Counted from the first letter of the stretch, positions 25,656-34,497 are shown. The stretch: 64,000 bases of DNA from Pseudodonghicola sp048268305 (GCF_048268305.1 NZ_JBLWVT010000005.1:62001-126000), one strand, 5' to 3'. A program made the numbers and translations. The notes: a model not told the origin generated them from the letters alone.

Positions 25656-26302
25656 GCCACCCGCCCGGCAGACAGGTGAAGATGCCGGTCGGCCCGCGCC
25701 GCGATGGTCTGCGAATGGGTGACCAGAAACAACGCCGTGCCAGAGGCGCGCACCAGATCCAGCATCAGATCCATCACCACCGCGCTTGCGGTTTCATCAA
25801 GGTTGCCGGTGGGCTCGTCCGCCAGCAGCAGTGCCGGCCGCGCCGCGAGCGCCCGGCCGATGGCGACGCGCTGTTGCTGGCCGCCGGAAAGCTGTTCGGG
25901 ATAGCGCGCGGTCAGATCGGCCAGGCCCAGGCGGTCAGTCAACTCGGCCAGCCAGCCGCGATCCAGACGGTCGGCGAGGCGGGCGTGGAACGACAGATTC
26001 TGTGCCACGCTCAGCGAGGGGATCAGGTTGAACTGCTGGAACACCAATGCCACCCGCTCGCGCCGCAGCCTTGCCCGGCCGGTATCGTCGAGCCCCGACA
26101 GTGCCGTGCCCTCAAGCCGGATCTCGCCACTGTCGAAGCTGTCGAGCGCGCCTGCCAGATGCAAGAGCGTGCTCTTGCCGCTGCCGCTTTCGCCGGTCAG
26201 TGCCAGGGTTTCGCCGGCGGCGAGGGTCAGCGAGACGCCGCGCAGCACCGGGCGTGTGGCGCCGGGGTAAGTCTTGGTGACAGTGTCGATTTCAAGCAGC
26301 AT
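25652..26302 (-). CDS. LolD/MacB-type ABC ATPase
   Basis: A protein of 216 residues. Walker A is GESGSGKST, the signature LSGGQQQRVAIGR, Walker B LLLADEPTGNLD, and the H-loop VTHSQ. The DEPTGNLD form is characteristic of the LolD/MacB/FtsE family and matches the FtsX-type partner next to it. It drives the 803-residue permease. ATG 26302 has GAGG 6 nt upstream; the frame continues upstream without support. Confidence 0.92.
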   Translation of the reverse strand: MLLEIDTVTKTYPGATRPVLRGVSLTLAAGETLALTGESGSGKSTLLHLAGALDSFDSGEIRLEGTALSGLDDTGRARLRRERVALVFQQFNLIPSLSVAQNLSFHARLADRLDRGWLAELTDRLGLADLTARYPEQLSGGQQQRVAIGRALAARPALLLADEPTGNLDETASAVVMDLMLDLVRASGTALFLVTHSQTIAARADRHLHLSAGRVA

Positions 26303-26421
26303 GGCAACCTCGCATCCCATCATTCTCAATCGGGGTTTGCGCCCGGGCTGTCCAGTCCCCGCCGGCGGAATGCTGCCTTGAGTGGGCAGTGGGGAATTGA
26401 CCTGGGGGCAAGGACAGCGTC

Positions 26422-26790
26422 ATGGTCGGCGCCATGAAACACATGTATTTGAAAGCCCCGATCCTCGCCACGCTCACCGCTCTCTCCGGCGGTGCCTGGG
26501 CACAGAGTCAGGACAATGGCAGCCCGGCCGAAGCGCTGTGCCGCACCGAAGCCGAACGGTTGAGCGGTTATCACCCGCCGCGGCTGAGCGCCGATGTCGG
26601 CGGCGTTCACATGGAACTGCATGGCTCGGCCGCCGTCGGCGTCTCGAAAAGCTGGGGCGGGACAGCGCGGTCCGCGCCGCCCTTTGCCGGAGAAGCCAAC
26701 CGTGAGCGACGCGATGCGATGAAGCAAAAGAAGTACCAGAAGTATTTCGACGATTGCATTCAGCGCAACGCGCAAGAGCCCAGGAAATAG
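26422..26790 (+). CDS. Small secreted protein of unknown function
   Basis: A protein of 122 residues (118 from the second Met at 26434). It has a signal peptide ending SGGAWAQ and a mature region with two Cys, one after EAL and one in FDDCIQ, which could form a disulfide. The C-terminus is basic (RDAMKQKKYQKYF). AAGGA lies 7 nt before ATG 26422. I do not recognise a family. It is divergent from the ABC operon with a spacer of about 120 nt. Confidence 0.65.
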   Translation: MVGAMKHMYLKAPILATLTALSGGAWAQSQDNGSPAEALCRTEAERLSGYHPPRLSADVGGVHMELHGSAAVGVSKSWGGTARSAPPFAGEANRERRDAMKQKKYQKYFDDCIQRNAQEPRK

Positions 26791-26932
26791 ATAAGGAAGT
26801 CAATGATATTTGAAATAAACCTCACCCAAAAGGTGAGGATGTTCAAGTGGCGGATGAGAGATTAAAGAAATCCTCATGTAAAACATGAACAAATAGGTAT
26901 TTTATTTTAAAACAATTACATACGGTCGCATC
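26791..26932. other. AT-rich intergenic segment with a hairpin
   Basis: A markedly AT-rich gap of 142 nt between convergent genes. CCTCACC-CAAAA-GGTGAGG (26820-26838) forms a 7-bp hairpin that could terminate the secreted-protein gene. CATGTAAAACATG and long A/T runs follow. No gene is seen. Confidence 0.5.
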
Positions 26933-28345
26933 CTAAAGTATCGGGGACAACAGCCGCGCGATCGGGGCCGCATAGCGGATCGGCAGAGATTGCCCGGCGA
27001 CGCCCTCGGTCATCTCGACCGCCTTGTCGAAATCCTCTCGCAGCATGCGGTCGACCTGCGCGGCGATCTCCGCGTCAAAGAACAGCGCCATCACCTCGAA
27101 GTTCAGCAGGAACGAGCGGTTGTCGAGATTGGTGGACCCAACCGCCGCAAGCTGATCGTCCACCACGAAGACCTTCTGGTGCATGAAGCCATCCATATAG
27201 CGGAACACCCGCACCCCGGATTCCCGCACCGTATCGAAATAGGCCCAGGCCGCCAGCCAGGGCATCCAGTGATCCACCTTGTCCGGCACCAGGATGCGGA
27301 CATCGACGCCACGCAGGGCGGCATGGCGCAGCGCAGTCAGGATGTCGGTGTCGGGCACGAAATAGGGCGAAGCGATCCAGAACCGTTCCTTTGCCGCAGC
27401 GAGGGCGGAGAAGAACAGCAGATTGCCGGTCTCGCTTTCGTCGCCGGGGCCGGTGGCGACGATCAGCGCGGTGGCATCGGCTTGGTCCAGCGGCGCCTCC
27501 CAGCTCAGTTCGGCCAGTGGCAGCTCCCCGGTCACCCAGTGCCAATCCTCGACAAAGATCAGCTGGAGCTGCGAGACCACCGGGCCGCGCAGCCGGATAT
27601 GGGTGTCGCGCCAATGGCCGTAATAGGGATCGAGCCCGATATATTCCTCGCCCACGTTGAGCCCTCCGGTGAAACCCGTCTCCCCGTCGACGATCACCAC
27701 CTTGCGGTGGTTGCGAAAGTTGATCTGGAACCGGAAGGCCGGGGCGCGGCGCCGCTTGCGGCGGGCCACCTCGACCCCGGCCGCCCGCAGCTTGCGGAAA
27801 TAGCGCCCGGGCAGGCCGAAGCTGCCGACGGCATCGGTCATCACCCGAACCTCGACCCCGCGCGCGGCGGCGGCGATCAGCCTCTCGCGCAGGGCGCGCC
27901 CCAGCGCGTCGTTGCGGATGATATAGAACTGCACCAGCACATAATGCTGCGCCGCGTCGATCGCCGCGAATATCGCCTGAAAGGCATCCGATCCGTCGAT
28001 CAGCAGATCCGCCCCGTTGCCCCTGAGCGCCGGCATATTGGCGCAATACTCGAACGGCTCCAGCGACAGCCGGGTGCGATCGGGATCCGGCGCATGGCGC
28101 ACCCGCGCCTTGCCGATCGCCTCCACCACCAGCCGCGCCTCGCGGCGCGAGATGATATAGCCGCGCAGCCGGTGATGCCCCAGCACCATATAGGCCGGCA
28201 CCGCGGCGAAGGGCATCGCCAGCAGGAAGACGACCCAGCCGACCGCCCCCTGCGCCGTGCGCGCGGTGACCGCGGCGCGATAGGCGAAGACGAAGGACAG
28301 GATATAGAAGGCGGCAACCGCAAGGCTGCCCAGCATGACCCACAT
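26933..28345 (-). CDS. cls: Cardiolipin synthase (phospholipase D family)
   Basis: A protein of 470 residues from ATG 28345. Two N-terminal transmembrane helices (MWVMLGSLAVAAFYILSF and VGWVVFLLAMPFAAVPAYM) precede two PLD domains. The HKD motifs are HRKVVIVDGETGFTGG and HQKVFVVDDQLAAVGS, each with the downstream GGxN/GSxN block. The enzyme condenses two phosphatidylglycerol molecules to cardiolipin at the inner membrane. An in-frame TTG at 28390, 4 nt after the upstream stop, would add 15 residues but lacks a ribosome site. The gene follows a small coiled-coil gene and is probably cotranscribed with it. Confidence 0.9.
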   Translation of the reverse strand: MWVMLGSLAVAAFYILSFVFAYRAAVTARTAQGAVGWVVFLLAMPFAAVPAYMVLGHHRLRGYIISRREARLVVEAIGKARVRHAPDPDRTRLSLEPFEYCANMPALRGNGADLLIDGSDAFQAIFAAIDAAQHYVLVQFYIIRNDALGRALRERLIAAAARGVEVRVMTDAVGSFGLPGRYFRKLRAAGVEVARRKRRRAPAFRFQINFRNHRKVVIVDGETGFTGGLNVGEEYIGLDPYYGHWRDTHIRLRGPVVSQLQLIFVEDWHWVTGELPLAELSWEAPLDQADATALIVATGPGDESETGNLLFFSALAAAKERFWIASPYFVPDTDILTALRHAALRGVDVRILVPDKVDHWMPWLAAWAYFDTVRESGVRVFRYMDGFMHQKVFVVDDQLAAVGSTNLDNRSFLLNFEVMALFFDAEIAAQVDRMLREDFDKAVEMTEGVAGQSLPIRYAAPIARLLSPIL

Positions 28346-28393
28346 GGCGCGACGCTCCGGCGGCGGGGCAGGCGGCTCCGCCCCGGACAAAGA

Positions 28394-28627
28394 TCAGGAC
28401 TTGCGCATCCGGTCGAAAGCGGCCTTGAGCTTCAGGCCCAGATCCTTCGCCGCCTCACCCACCTCGGCGGCGGATTTGTCGAGCTCGGTCTTGCTGACGA
28501 AACTGTCCCATTTGGCCTGCAGCTCCTGCCACTCCTGCTCGGCCTCCTTGCTGCCGAGATGAAGCTGCAGCTTCAGCTCGTCACGGGCGTTCTTCATCTT
28601 TTTGGCGAAATCGTCTAGATCGCTCAT
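28394..28627 (-). CDS. Small hydrophilic coiled-coil protein
   Basis: A protein of 77 residues, almost entirely helical and highly charged (MSDLDDFAKKMKNARDELKL, a WDSFVSK segment, then KSAAEVGEAAKDLG). The heptad-like pattern suggests a coiled coil. GAGGAACC precedes the ATG. It sits just upstream of cls on the same strand and is divergent from yihY. I do not recognise a characterised family; its composition resembles small cytoplasmic or stress-associated helical proteins. Confidence 0.7.
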   Translation of the reverse strand: MSDLDDFAKKMKNARDELKLQLHLGSKEAEQEWQELQAKWDSFVSKTELDKSAAEVGEAAKDLGLKLKAAFDRMRKS

Positions 28628-28766
28628 CTTGTGGTTCCTCTCTCGTCCCGGCGATGGCCGGCCCCCTGGGCGATCGTGCAATCAATCCGCGCCAAAGGCA
28701 ATCCGTGACTGCCCCAGGCCCCCCATCGGGGTGGATCGACCGGAAAACCGCCGTTATAGGAAGGAC

Positions 28767-29657
28767 ATGACCCAGACCCAAGCCCAGCCCCGGCCGTTGA
28801 CCCCGCTTCGCCTGCTCCGCGCCCTGATCCGCGCCGCCAAGCGGTTCAACGACAAAGGCGGCTGGGTGATGAGCAGCCATGTCGCCATGTCGATGATGAT
28901 GGCGCTGTTCCCCTTCGTGCTGTTCATCGTGGCGCTCGCCGGCGCGCTGTCGAGCGACATGCCGACGGATGATCTGTTCAACCTGCTGCTCGGCTCCTGG
29001 CCCAAGGAGATTTCCCAGCCGATCGAACGGGAATTGCGCGCCGTGCTCGACGGGTCGCATTCCAGCCTGATGACGGTGGGCGGCGTGCTGGCGGCCTATT
29101 TCGCCTCGAACGGGGTCGAGGCGGTGCGTCTCGCCCTGGCGCGGGCCTATCACGACACCGATCCGCGCCCGTTTTGGCAGACCCGGCTGATCAGCCTCGG
29201 CCTGGTGATCGCCGGGGCGGCGCTGGTGATCGCCGGGGTGGCGGTCGATCTGGTGATACCGATCTATACCAACATGCTGAATGCCGCCGTGCCGGGGCAG
29301 GTGACCTCATGGTTCACCGGGGTGGGCGTCAGCTGGTTGTTTGTCGCGGCGATGCCGGTGCTCGGCGTCTTCGCCTTCCACCTGCTGTTGCCGCCGCGCC
29401 GGCACAGGCTGCGCAAGCTGCTGCCGGGCATCCTGCTGACGGTGGTGGTCGCTGGGCTGGCGGGATGGGGATTCTCGATCTACGTGTCGCGCTTTGCCAG
29501 CTATTCGGCGACTTACGCGGGGCTTGCGGGCGCCATGTCGGCGCTGATCTTCCTCTATTTCAACGCCGCCATCCTGATCTTCGGCGCGGAATTCAACGGT
29601 GCGCTGATGGAGGATGAGGCCGCCGCCACGGACCCCGGCGCGCCGCAATCGGCCTGA
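28767..29657 (+). CDS. YihY/BrkB-family inner-membrane protein
   Basis: A protein of 296 residues with about six transmembrane helices. The family N-terminus (a basic region, then MSSHVAMSMMMALFPFVLFI) and the C-terminal YAGLAGAMSALIFLYFNAAI identify YihY/BrkB (formerly mislabelled RNase BN). Function is unproven, with proposals in transport or envelope integrity. GGAAGGA lies immediately before ATG 28767. The C-terminal tail is acidic and cytoplasmic. Divergent from the small coiled-coil gene. Confidence 0.9.
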   Translation: MTQTQAQPRPLTPLRLLRALIRAAKRFNDKGGWVMSSHVAMSMMMALFPFVLFIVALAGALSSDMPTDDLFNLLLGSWPKEISQPIERELRAVLDGSHSSLMTVGGVLAAYFASNGVEAVRLALARAYHDTDPRPFWQTRLISLGLVIAGAALVIAGVAVDLVIPIYTNMLNAAVPGQVTSWFTGVGVSWLFVAAMPVLGVFAFHLLLPPRRHRLRKLLPGILLTVVVAGLAGWGFSIYVSRFASYSATYAGLAGAMSALIFLYFNAAILIFGAEFNGALMEDEAAATDPGAPQSA

Positions 29658-29745
29658 CCTGCCGCGCCGCCGCCCCGGTTTCGCCCTGACCCGGGCGCAA
29701 TGCCGGCGCAGGCTGACCCAAGCCGAAAGCAGGAGCCCCGACACC

Positions 29746-29943
29746 ATGCTGCGCAGCGGTCTCGACCGATCCCTCGCCGATCTCCGCCACGCGCGGCTTT
29801 TCGCGTTGATCCACCAGCAGGCGCGGGCCGATTACATCGCGCGCCGGTTGGCCACGCTGCGCTCGGCGCAGGGCGCCGCGCCCGAGCAAACCGCATTGCT
29901 CGCCCGCGCTGAGCACTCTTTCGACCGCCCCTCGCGCCGCTGA
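29746..29943 (+). CDS. Hypothetical 65-residue protein
   Basis: A short Arg- and Ala-rich helical protein (MLRSGLDRSLADLRHARLFA at the N-terminus). AGGAG lies 10 nt before the ATG, and the stop falls just before the convergent rlmE gene. No family is recognised. Its base composition is normal for the window, and a spurious frame cannot be excluded. Confidence 0.4.
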   Translation: MLRSGLDRSLADLRHARLFALIHQQARADYIARRLATLRSAQGAAPEQTALLARAEHSFDRPSRR

Positions 29944-29945
29944 AC

Positions 29946-30647
29946 TCAGCCGCGAAAGCCGGTGGCGATGACGAATTTCTCGGAACTGTCGGCGCGCGAG
30001 GCGGGCGGCTTCACATTGGCCACCTTATCGAACTTCTGCTTCAGGAGCTTCTGCAGCTCGCCCTCGGCGCCACCGGCCAGAACCTTGGCGACAAAGGTGC
30101 CCCCCTCGTCCAGCACATCAAAGGCCAGATGCGCCGCGGTTTCGCAAAGCGCGATGATGCGCAAATGGTCGGTCTGCTTGTGACCGGAGGCGGAGGCGGC
30201 CATATCCGACATCACCACGTCGGCGCGGCCGCCCAGCCACTCCTTGATTTGCAGATCGGCACCATCCGACATGAAATCGAGCTGATGGATCTCGGCGCCG
30301 GGCAGGGGTTCGACCTCCTGCAGGTCGATGCCGATGATCCGGCCCACCGCCTTGCCCTTCTTCTCGCCCAAGGCGTTGATGCGGGGCACCGCCACCTGCA
30401 GCCAGCCGCCCGGGGCGCAGCCCAGATCGACGACGCGGGCGCCCGGCACCAGAAAGCGGAACTTGTCGTCCAGCTCCATGATCTTGAAGGCGGCGCGGCC
30501 GCGAAACCCCTCGGCCTGGGCACGTTTCACGTAAGGATCGTTCAGCTGTCGCTGCAGCCAGCGCGTCGAGGACAGCTTGCGCCCTCGCGCGGTTTTCACC
30601 TTCACCGTAAGATCGCGTTGCCCGCGCCCGGATGTGTTCTTCGCCAT
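29946..30647 (-). CDS. rlmE: 23S rRNA 2'-O-methyltransferase RlmE (FtsJ)
   Basis: A protein of 233 residues that methylates the 2'-OH of U2552 in 23S rRNA using SAM. A basic N-terminal tail rich in Arg/Lys precedes RGRAAFKIMELDDKFRF, the SAM motif VVDLGCAPGGWLQVA, SDMAASASG and FVAKVLAGG. The catalytic Lys-Asp-Lys set is provided by AFK, SDM and AKV. It lies downstream of ppx on the same strand, a pairing common in Rhodobacterales, but separated by a 233-nt gap containing a repeat element. The ATG at 30647 is at the family N-terminus. Confidence 0.95.
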   Translation of the reverse strand: MAKNTSGRGQRDLTVKVKTARGRKLSSTRWLQRQLNDPYVKRAQAEGFRGRAAFKIMELDDKFRFLVPGARVVDLGCAPGGWLQVAVPRINALGEKKGKAVGRIIGIDLQEVEPLPGAEIHQLDFMSDGADLQIKEWLGGRADVVMSDMAASASGHKQTDHLRIIALCETAAHLAFDVLDEGGTFVAKVLAGGAEGELQKLLKQKFDKVANVKPPASRADSSEKFVIATGFRG

Positions 30648-30796
30648 GATCTCATTTCTCCGTCGCTGCCCCGATAGCCTCATTAGCGGCTCCCGGCAAG
30701 CCGGGCGCCGATCGGGGCGCTGTCGCCGCCCTGGCCTCGGCCGCTCGCCCCGGGGATATTGGCCTCTAGATCAAAGCGGCAATCCGCGCCCGGGCC

Positions 30797-30865
30797 TTCG
30801 ATCTGGTTCAAATATCCTCGGGGGTGAGCGGCCCTTGCGGCCGCGAGGGGGCAGACAGCCCCCTT
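30797..30865 (-). repeat. Dispersed intergenic repeat, copy 2 (inverted relative to copy 1)
   Basis: Read on the minus strand it gives GGGGGC-TGTCT-GCCCCC, a GCGGCCG/GGCCGC hairpin, then TCACCCCCGAGGATATTTGA and AGATCGAAG. Elements and order match copy 1 near 16820-16895. It fills most of the ppx-rlmE gap. Confidence 0.6.
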
Positions 30866-30880
30866 TCCCCGGACCCCGCG

Positions 30881-31993
30881 TCAGAACGGCCCGTCTTCCA
30901 GCACGCCGTCGGCGCTCATCTGCGCATAGAGCAGCCCCTCGCGCAGGCCGCGATCGGCCACCGACAGCCGGTCGGTCGGCCAGCAGCGCAACAGCGCCTG
31001 CAGGATCGCCGCACCGGACATGATCAACGCCTGGCGGTCCTCACCGATCCGCGGATCGCAGCGCCGCCCGGTGGGGCCGAGCTCAAGATAGTTGCGGATC
31101 ACCTTGTCGATCTGGTCCGAGGTCATCCGCAGCCCGTCGACCTTGGTCCGGTCATAGCGCTTGAGCCCCAGATGCGAGGCCGCCACCGTGGTCACCGTGC
31201 CCGAGGTGCCGACGATCTGGAAATGCTCGCGCGATTGCATCGCGTGATAGGGGGTGAACTCGGCGAGGTTTTCCTCGAAATACCAGCTCATCAGCGCGAA
31301 GCGGGCGGCGTCGTCCTCGACATCGGCGAATTGGTCGCGCAGCGTCGCCACCCCCAGGGGCACCGAGATCCAGTCGACCACCTTGGCCGCGGGAAACGGG
31401 CTTTCCGGCGGGTGAAAGCCCGCGTGCAGCCGCATGATCGCCGCCGGCCGATCGCGCCGCGGCACCGAGGAGAGGTCGATCCACACCAGTTCGGTCGAGC
31501 CGCCGCCGATATCCACCACCAGAAGCTGTTCGGTCTTGGTCGAGACCAGCGGCGCGCAGGAGATCACGGCGAGCCGGGCTTCCTCCTCGGGCATGATGAT
31601 CTCCAGGCTCAGCCCGGTCTCGCGCTTGACCTGACGAATGAATTCGCGCGCGTTCTTGGCGCGCCGGCACGCCTCGGTCGCGACCAGCCGCATCCGGCGC
31701 ACCTTGTTGCGCTTGATCTTCTGCTGACAGATGCGCAACGCCTGGATGGTGCGCGCCATCGAGGCGCGCGACAGTCGACCGGTCCGTTCCAGCCCGGAAC
31801 CGAGCTGGACCGATTTCGAGAAACTGTCGACCACATGGAACCCGCTGCCCTTGGGCTGGGCAATGAGCATGCGACAACTGTTCGTACCCAGATCCAGCGC
31901 GGCATAGAGCGCATCCGGATCGGGCGGGGTCGGCGCGGGGCTTTCGACCGCTTTGGGGAACGCGCCCGCACCAATGGGACGCTTGGGCGTCAT
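30881..31993 (-). CDS. ppx: Exopolyphosphatase / guanosine pentaphosphate phosphohydrolase
   Basis: A protein of 370 residues in the Ppx/GppA (ASKHA ATPase fold) family. The first phosphate-binding loop is ALDLGTNSCRMLIA, the second is VVDIGGGSTELVW, and the mid-region catalytic segment is ATEACRRAKN. Members release phosphate from polyphosphate ends or convert pppGpp to ppGpp. The N-terminal 30 residues are Pro-rich and nonconserved. It lacks the extra C-terminal domains of the long Ppx form. It heads the transcript toward rlmE. A near-CtrA motif (TTAA-CTTAGAG-TTAT) lies about 20 nt upstream of the start. Confidence 0.92.
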   Translation of the reverse strand: MTPKRPIGAGAFPKAVESPAPTPPDPDALYAALDLGTNSCRMLIAQPKGSGFHVVDSFSKSVQLGSGLERTGRLSRASMARTIQALRICQQKIKRNKVRRMRLVATEACRRAKNAREFIRQVKRETGLSLEIIMPEEEARLAVISCAPLVSTKTEQLLVVDIGGGSTELVWIDLSSVPRRDRPAAIMRLHAGFHPPESPFPAAKVVDWISVPLGVATLRDQFADVEDDAARFALMSWYFEENLAEFTPYHAMQSREHFQIVGTSGTVTTVAASHLGLKRYDRTKVDGLRMTSDQIDKVIRNYLELGPTGRRCDPRIGEDRQALIMSGAAILQALLRCWPTDRLSVADRGLREGLLYAQMSADGVLEDGPF

Positions 31994-32176
31994 AGGAACA
32001 CGCCCTCCGATTTTCGAGTTAACTTAGAGTTATGTCGTCCATCCCGCCGGCGCAAGGGATCCCGCACGGCAGGCCCCGGCTTTGGTCGCACATGGCGCCG
32101 TTTTCGTCGAAAACCGGCTGCGGACCTGTCGGGCGCTGCCGTAAGCATGGAACAGGCAGCAGGGGAATCAGGCGAG

Positions 32177-32473
32177 ATGCCCGAGGTAACGGTTCTGTAT
32201 TGGCGCGATATTCCCGCCCAGGTGATCGTCGGGCGCGGGCGGCGCGGCATCAAACGGGTCCTGGCGGACCGGTTCGAGCAGGCGATTGACCGCGCCGCGA
32301 TGAGGGCGGGGGTGGCGGCGAGCGACGCCTATCTCGCCGAATGGCGCAAGACAGAACCGGTCAGCCGCGACGGTGACCCCGAAGCCCTGGCCGAGGAGGC
32401 GGCGCTTCGGCTGGAGACGGCCTATGGCGCCGACCGGCTGAAGGCGCTGATCGACAACGACGGCTGGGCATGA
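32177..32473 (+). CDS. PF13769 ('virulence factor') family small protein
   Basis: A protein of 98 residues beginning MPEVTVLYWRDIPAQVIVGR, the recognisable start of the PF13769 family. The family name is historical. The position directly before an MTHFR-like gene and a corrinoid methyltransferase-like gene suggests a part in cobalamin-dependent methyl transfer or methionine synthesis. ATG 32177 with AGGGGA upstream is chosen over ATG 32147. The stop overlaps an in-frame ATG of the next gene. Confidence 0.8.
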   Translation: MPEVTVLYWRDIPAQVIVGRGRRGIKRVLADRFEQAIDRAAMRAGVAASDAYLAEWRKTEPVSRDGDPEALAEEAALRLETAYGADRLKALIDNDGWA

Positions 32474-32496
32474 GCCACACTTTATGGGAGGCCGCG

Positions 32497-33426
32497 ATGG
32501 CTTTGTTGAGCTTCAGGAAACGTGACGTGGCGCCGGCGACACCGGTGAACCGCGAGGTCGAGGCCTTCCTTGAGGGCTATTCGATCGAGGTGATGCCGCG
32601 CACCGCCGCCAAGATCGCAGATTTCCGCGATCTGCTGCCGGCCGGCGCCCGCGTCTATATCGCCCATATCGACGGCACCCCGATCGAGGAGATGGTCGCC
32701 ACCGCCCGCCGGCTCAGGACCGAGGGCTATGCGCCGATGCCGCATGTCCCGGCCCGGCTCATCGCCGATCGTGCCGCGCTGGAAAACTGGATCGCCATGT
32801 ATCAGGGCGAGGCCGGGGTTGATCAGGCGCTGCTGCTCGCCGGGGGGCTGGCCGAGGCGCGGGGGAGGTTCGACAATTCCATGCAGTTGCTGGAGACCGG
32901 GCTGTTCGACAAGGCCGGGTTCAAGCGGCTGCATGTGGCCGGTCATCCGGAAGGCAACCGCGATATCGACCGCTCCGGAGGCGATGCCAACGTGATGGCG
33001 GCGCTGCGCTGGAAGCAGGCGTTCAGCGAGCGGACCGACGCGCGAATGGCCCTGGTGACGCAATTCTGTTTCGAGGCGGCGCCGATCATCGCCTGGGCCG
33101 ATGGGCTGCAGGCGGCCGGCATCGACTTGCCCATTCATATCGGCATCGCCGGGCCTGCCAGGTTGCAGACGCTGATCAAATTCGCCGTCGCCTGCGGTAT
33201 CGGCCCGTCGCTGAAGGTCTTGCAGAAACGCGCCATGGACGTGTCGAAACTGCTGCTGCCCTATGAGCCCGCCGATGTGGTTGCCGAGCTGGCCGCGCAT
33301 AAGGCCGCGCATCCCGATTTCGGGGTCGAGGCGGTGCATTTCTTCCCCCTTGGCGGCATCCAGAGCACTGCCGCCTGGGCCACCGAAAACGGTGGCCGTG
33401 CCGCCACTCCCGCCAACCAGAGCTGA
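32497..33426 (+). CDS. Methylenetetrahydrofolate reductase-like protein
   Basis: A protein of 309 residues with an MTHFR-type FAD TIM barrel. YSIEVMPRTAAKI near residue 25 provides the family Glu, HVPARLI and LLLAGGLAE follow, then HVAGHPEGNRD and VTQFCFEAAP match core MTHFR motifs. It should reduce 5,10-methylene-THF to 5-methyl-THF, the methyl donor for the next gene's product. It is more divergent than canonical MetF. ATG 32497 has GGGAGG 6 nt upstream; ATG 32470, which overlaps the previous stop, would add 9 residues. Confidence 0.83.
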   Translation: MALLSFRKRDVAPATPVNREVEAFLEGYSIEVMPRTAAKIADFRDLLPAGARVYIAHIDGTPIEEMVATARRLRTEGYAPMPHVPARLIADRAALENWIAMYQGEAGVDQALLLAGGLAEARGRFDNSMQLLETGLFDKAGFKRLHVAGHPEGNRDIDRSGGDANVMAALRWKQAFSERTDARMALVTQFCFEAAPIIAWADGLQAAGIDLPIHIGIAGPARLQTLIKFAVACGIGPSLKVLQKRAMDVSKLLLPYEPADVVAELAAHKAAHPDFGVEAVHFFPLGGIQSTAAWATENGGRAATPANQS

Positions 33427-33438
33427 AGGGCCCGCGCC

Positions 33439-34497
33439 ATGACCCGCACCATCGTCGAAAGCAAGACCAGGACGGCCATCATCGGCTTTGATCAGCCGTT
33501 CTGCGTGATCGGCGAAAGGATCAACCCGACCGGCCGCAAGATCCTCGCCGCCGAACTGGAGGCTGGCGATTTCTCCACCGTCGAACGCGACGCGCTGGCC
33601 CAGGTCGCCGCCGGGGCCAATGTACTCGATATCAACGCGGGCGTCGTCTATAACTCCAACCCCAACCCGAACGAGACCGAACCGCCCTTGATGACCAGGA
33701 TCATCGAACTGGTGCAGGGGCTGGTCGACATGCCGCTTTGCATCGACAGCTCGGTGCCGGCGGCGCTCGAGGCCGGGCTGGCGGCGGCCGAGGGGCGGCC
33801 GCTGTTGAATTCGGTGACCGGCGAGGAGGAGCGGCTCGAGCTGGTGCTGCCGCTGGTCAAGAAATACAACGTGCCGGTGGTGGCGATTTCGAACGACGAC
33901 AGCGGGATTTCCGAGGATCCGGATGTGCGCTTCGCCGTGGCGAAGAAGATCGTCGAGCGGGCCGCCGATTTCGGCATTCCCGCGCATGACATCGTGGTCG
34001 ACCCGTTGGTGATGCCGATCGGCGCCATGGCGACGGCCGGCCAGCAGGTCTTTGCCCTGGTGCGGCGGCTGCGGCAGGAGCTGGGGGTGAACACCACCTG
34101 CGGCGCCTCGAACATCTCCTTCGGGCTGCCGAACCGGCACGGGATCAACAACGCCTTTCTGCCGATGGCGATCGGGGCGGGGATGACCAGCGCCATCATG
34201 AACCCCTGCGCGTTGCCGGTCGGCGCCAAGGCGATTGCCGCGAAACGCGCCGAGGTCGCCGCCGCCGGCATCCTTTTGCCCGACGAGATGGACGACGAGA
34301 GCTTCTGCGCCCTCTTCGGTCTGGGCTCGACCCGATACCGTCCGGGGCGCGAGATGGAGGCGATCCGCGCCGCCAATCTGCTCGGTAATCACGACGCCCA
34401 CGGCAGCGCCTGGATCCGCTTCAACAAACCGCCCGAGGCCGAGGGCGCGGAAGGCGGCCGGCGAGGCCGCGCCGGGGGCAGGCGGCGGCGGGGCTAA
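33439..34497 (+). CDS. Methyltetrahydrofolate:corrinoid methyltransferase-like pterin-binding protein
   Basis: A protein of 352 residues with a DHPS-like TIM barrel (pterin-binding family). VIGERINPTGRKILAAELEAG near the N-terminus is the hallmark also found in the MetH folate domain. ANVLDINAGVV, PLCIDSSVP and SNDDSGI follow. It moves the methyl group of 5-methyl-THF to a corrinoid. No homocysteine, cobalamin-binding or reactivation domain is attached, so it looks like one module of a split cobalamin-dependent methionine synthase, an arrangement known in Rhodobacterales, or part of a methylamine/betaine route. The last 20 residues are an unusual Gly/Arg-rich basic tail. Confidence 0.87.
   Translation: MTRTIVESKTRTAIIGFDQPFCVIGERINPTGRKILAAELEAGDFSTVERDALAQVAAGANVLDINAGVVYNSNPNPNETEPPLMTRIIELVQGLVDMPLCIDSSVPAALEAGLAAAEGRPLLNSVTGEEERLELVLPLVKKYNVPVVAISNDDSGISEDPDVRFAVAKKIVERAADFGIPAHDIVVDPLVMPIGAMATAGQQVFALVRRLRQELGVNTTCGASNISFGLPNRHGINNAFLPMAIGAGMTSAIMNPCALPVGAKAIAAKRAEVAAAGILLPDEMDDESFCALFGLGSTRYRPGREMEAIRAANLLGNHDAHGSAWIRFNKPPEAEGAEGGRRGRAGGRRRRG

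Noticed and set aside
31994..32040. CtrA box upstream of ppx
   Set aside because: TTAA-CTTAGAG-TTAT misses the second TTAA; kept only as a note in the ppx entry.
30824..32176. Plus-strand open frame running into the PF13769 gene
   Set aside because: It is antisense to ppx and only becomes a real protein from about 32177.
32000..32176. Cobalamin or SAM riboswitch before the one-carbon genes
   Set aside because: The spacer is short and lacks the conserved boxes of either class.
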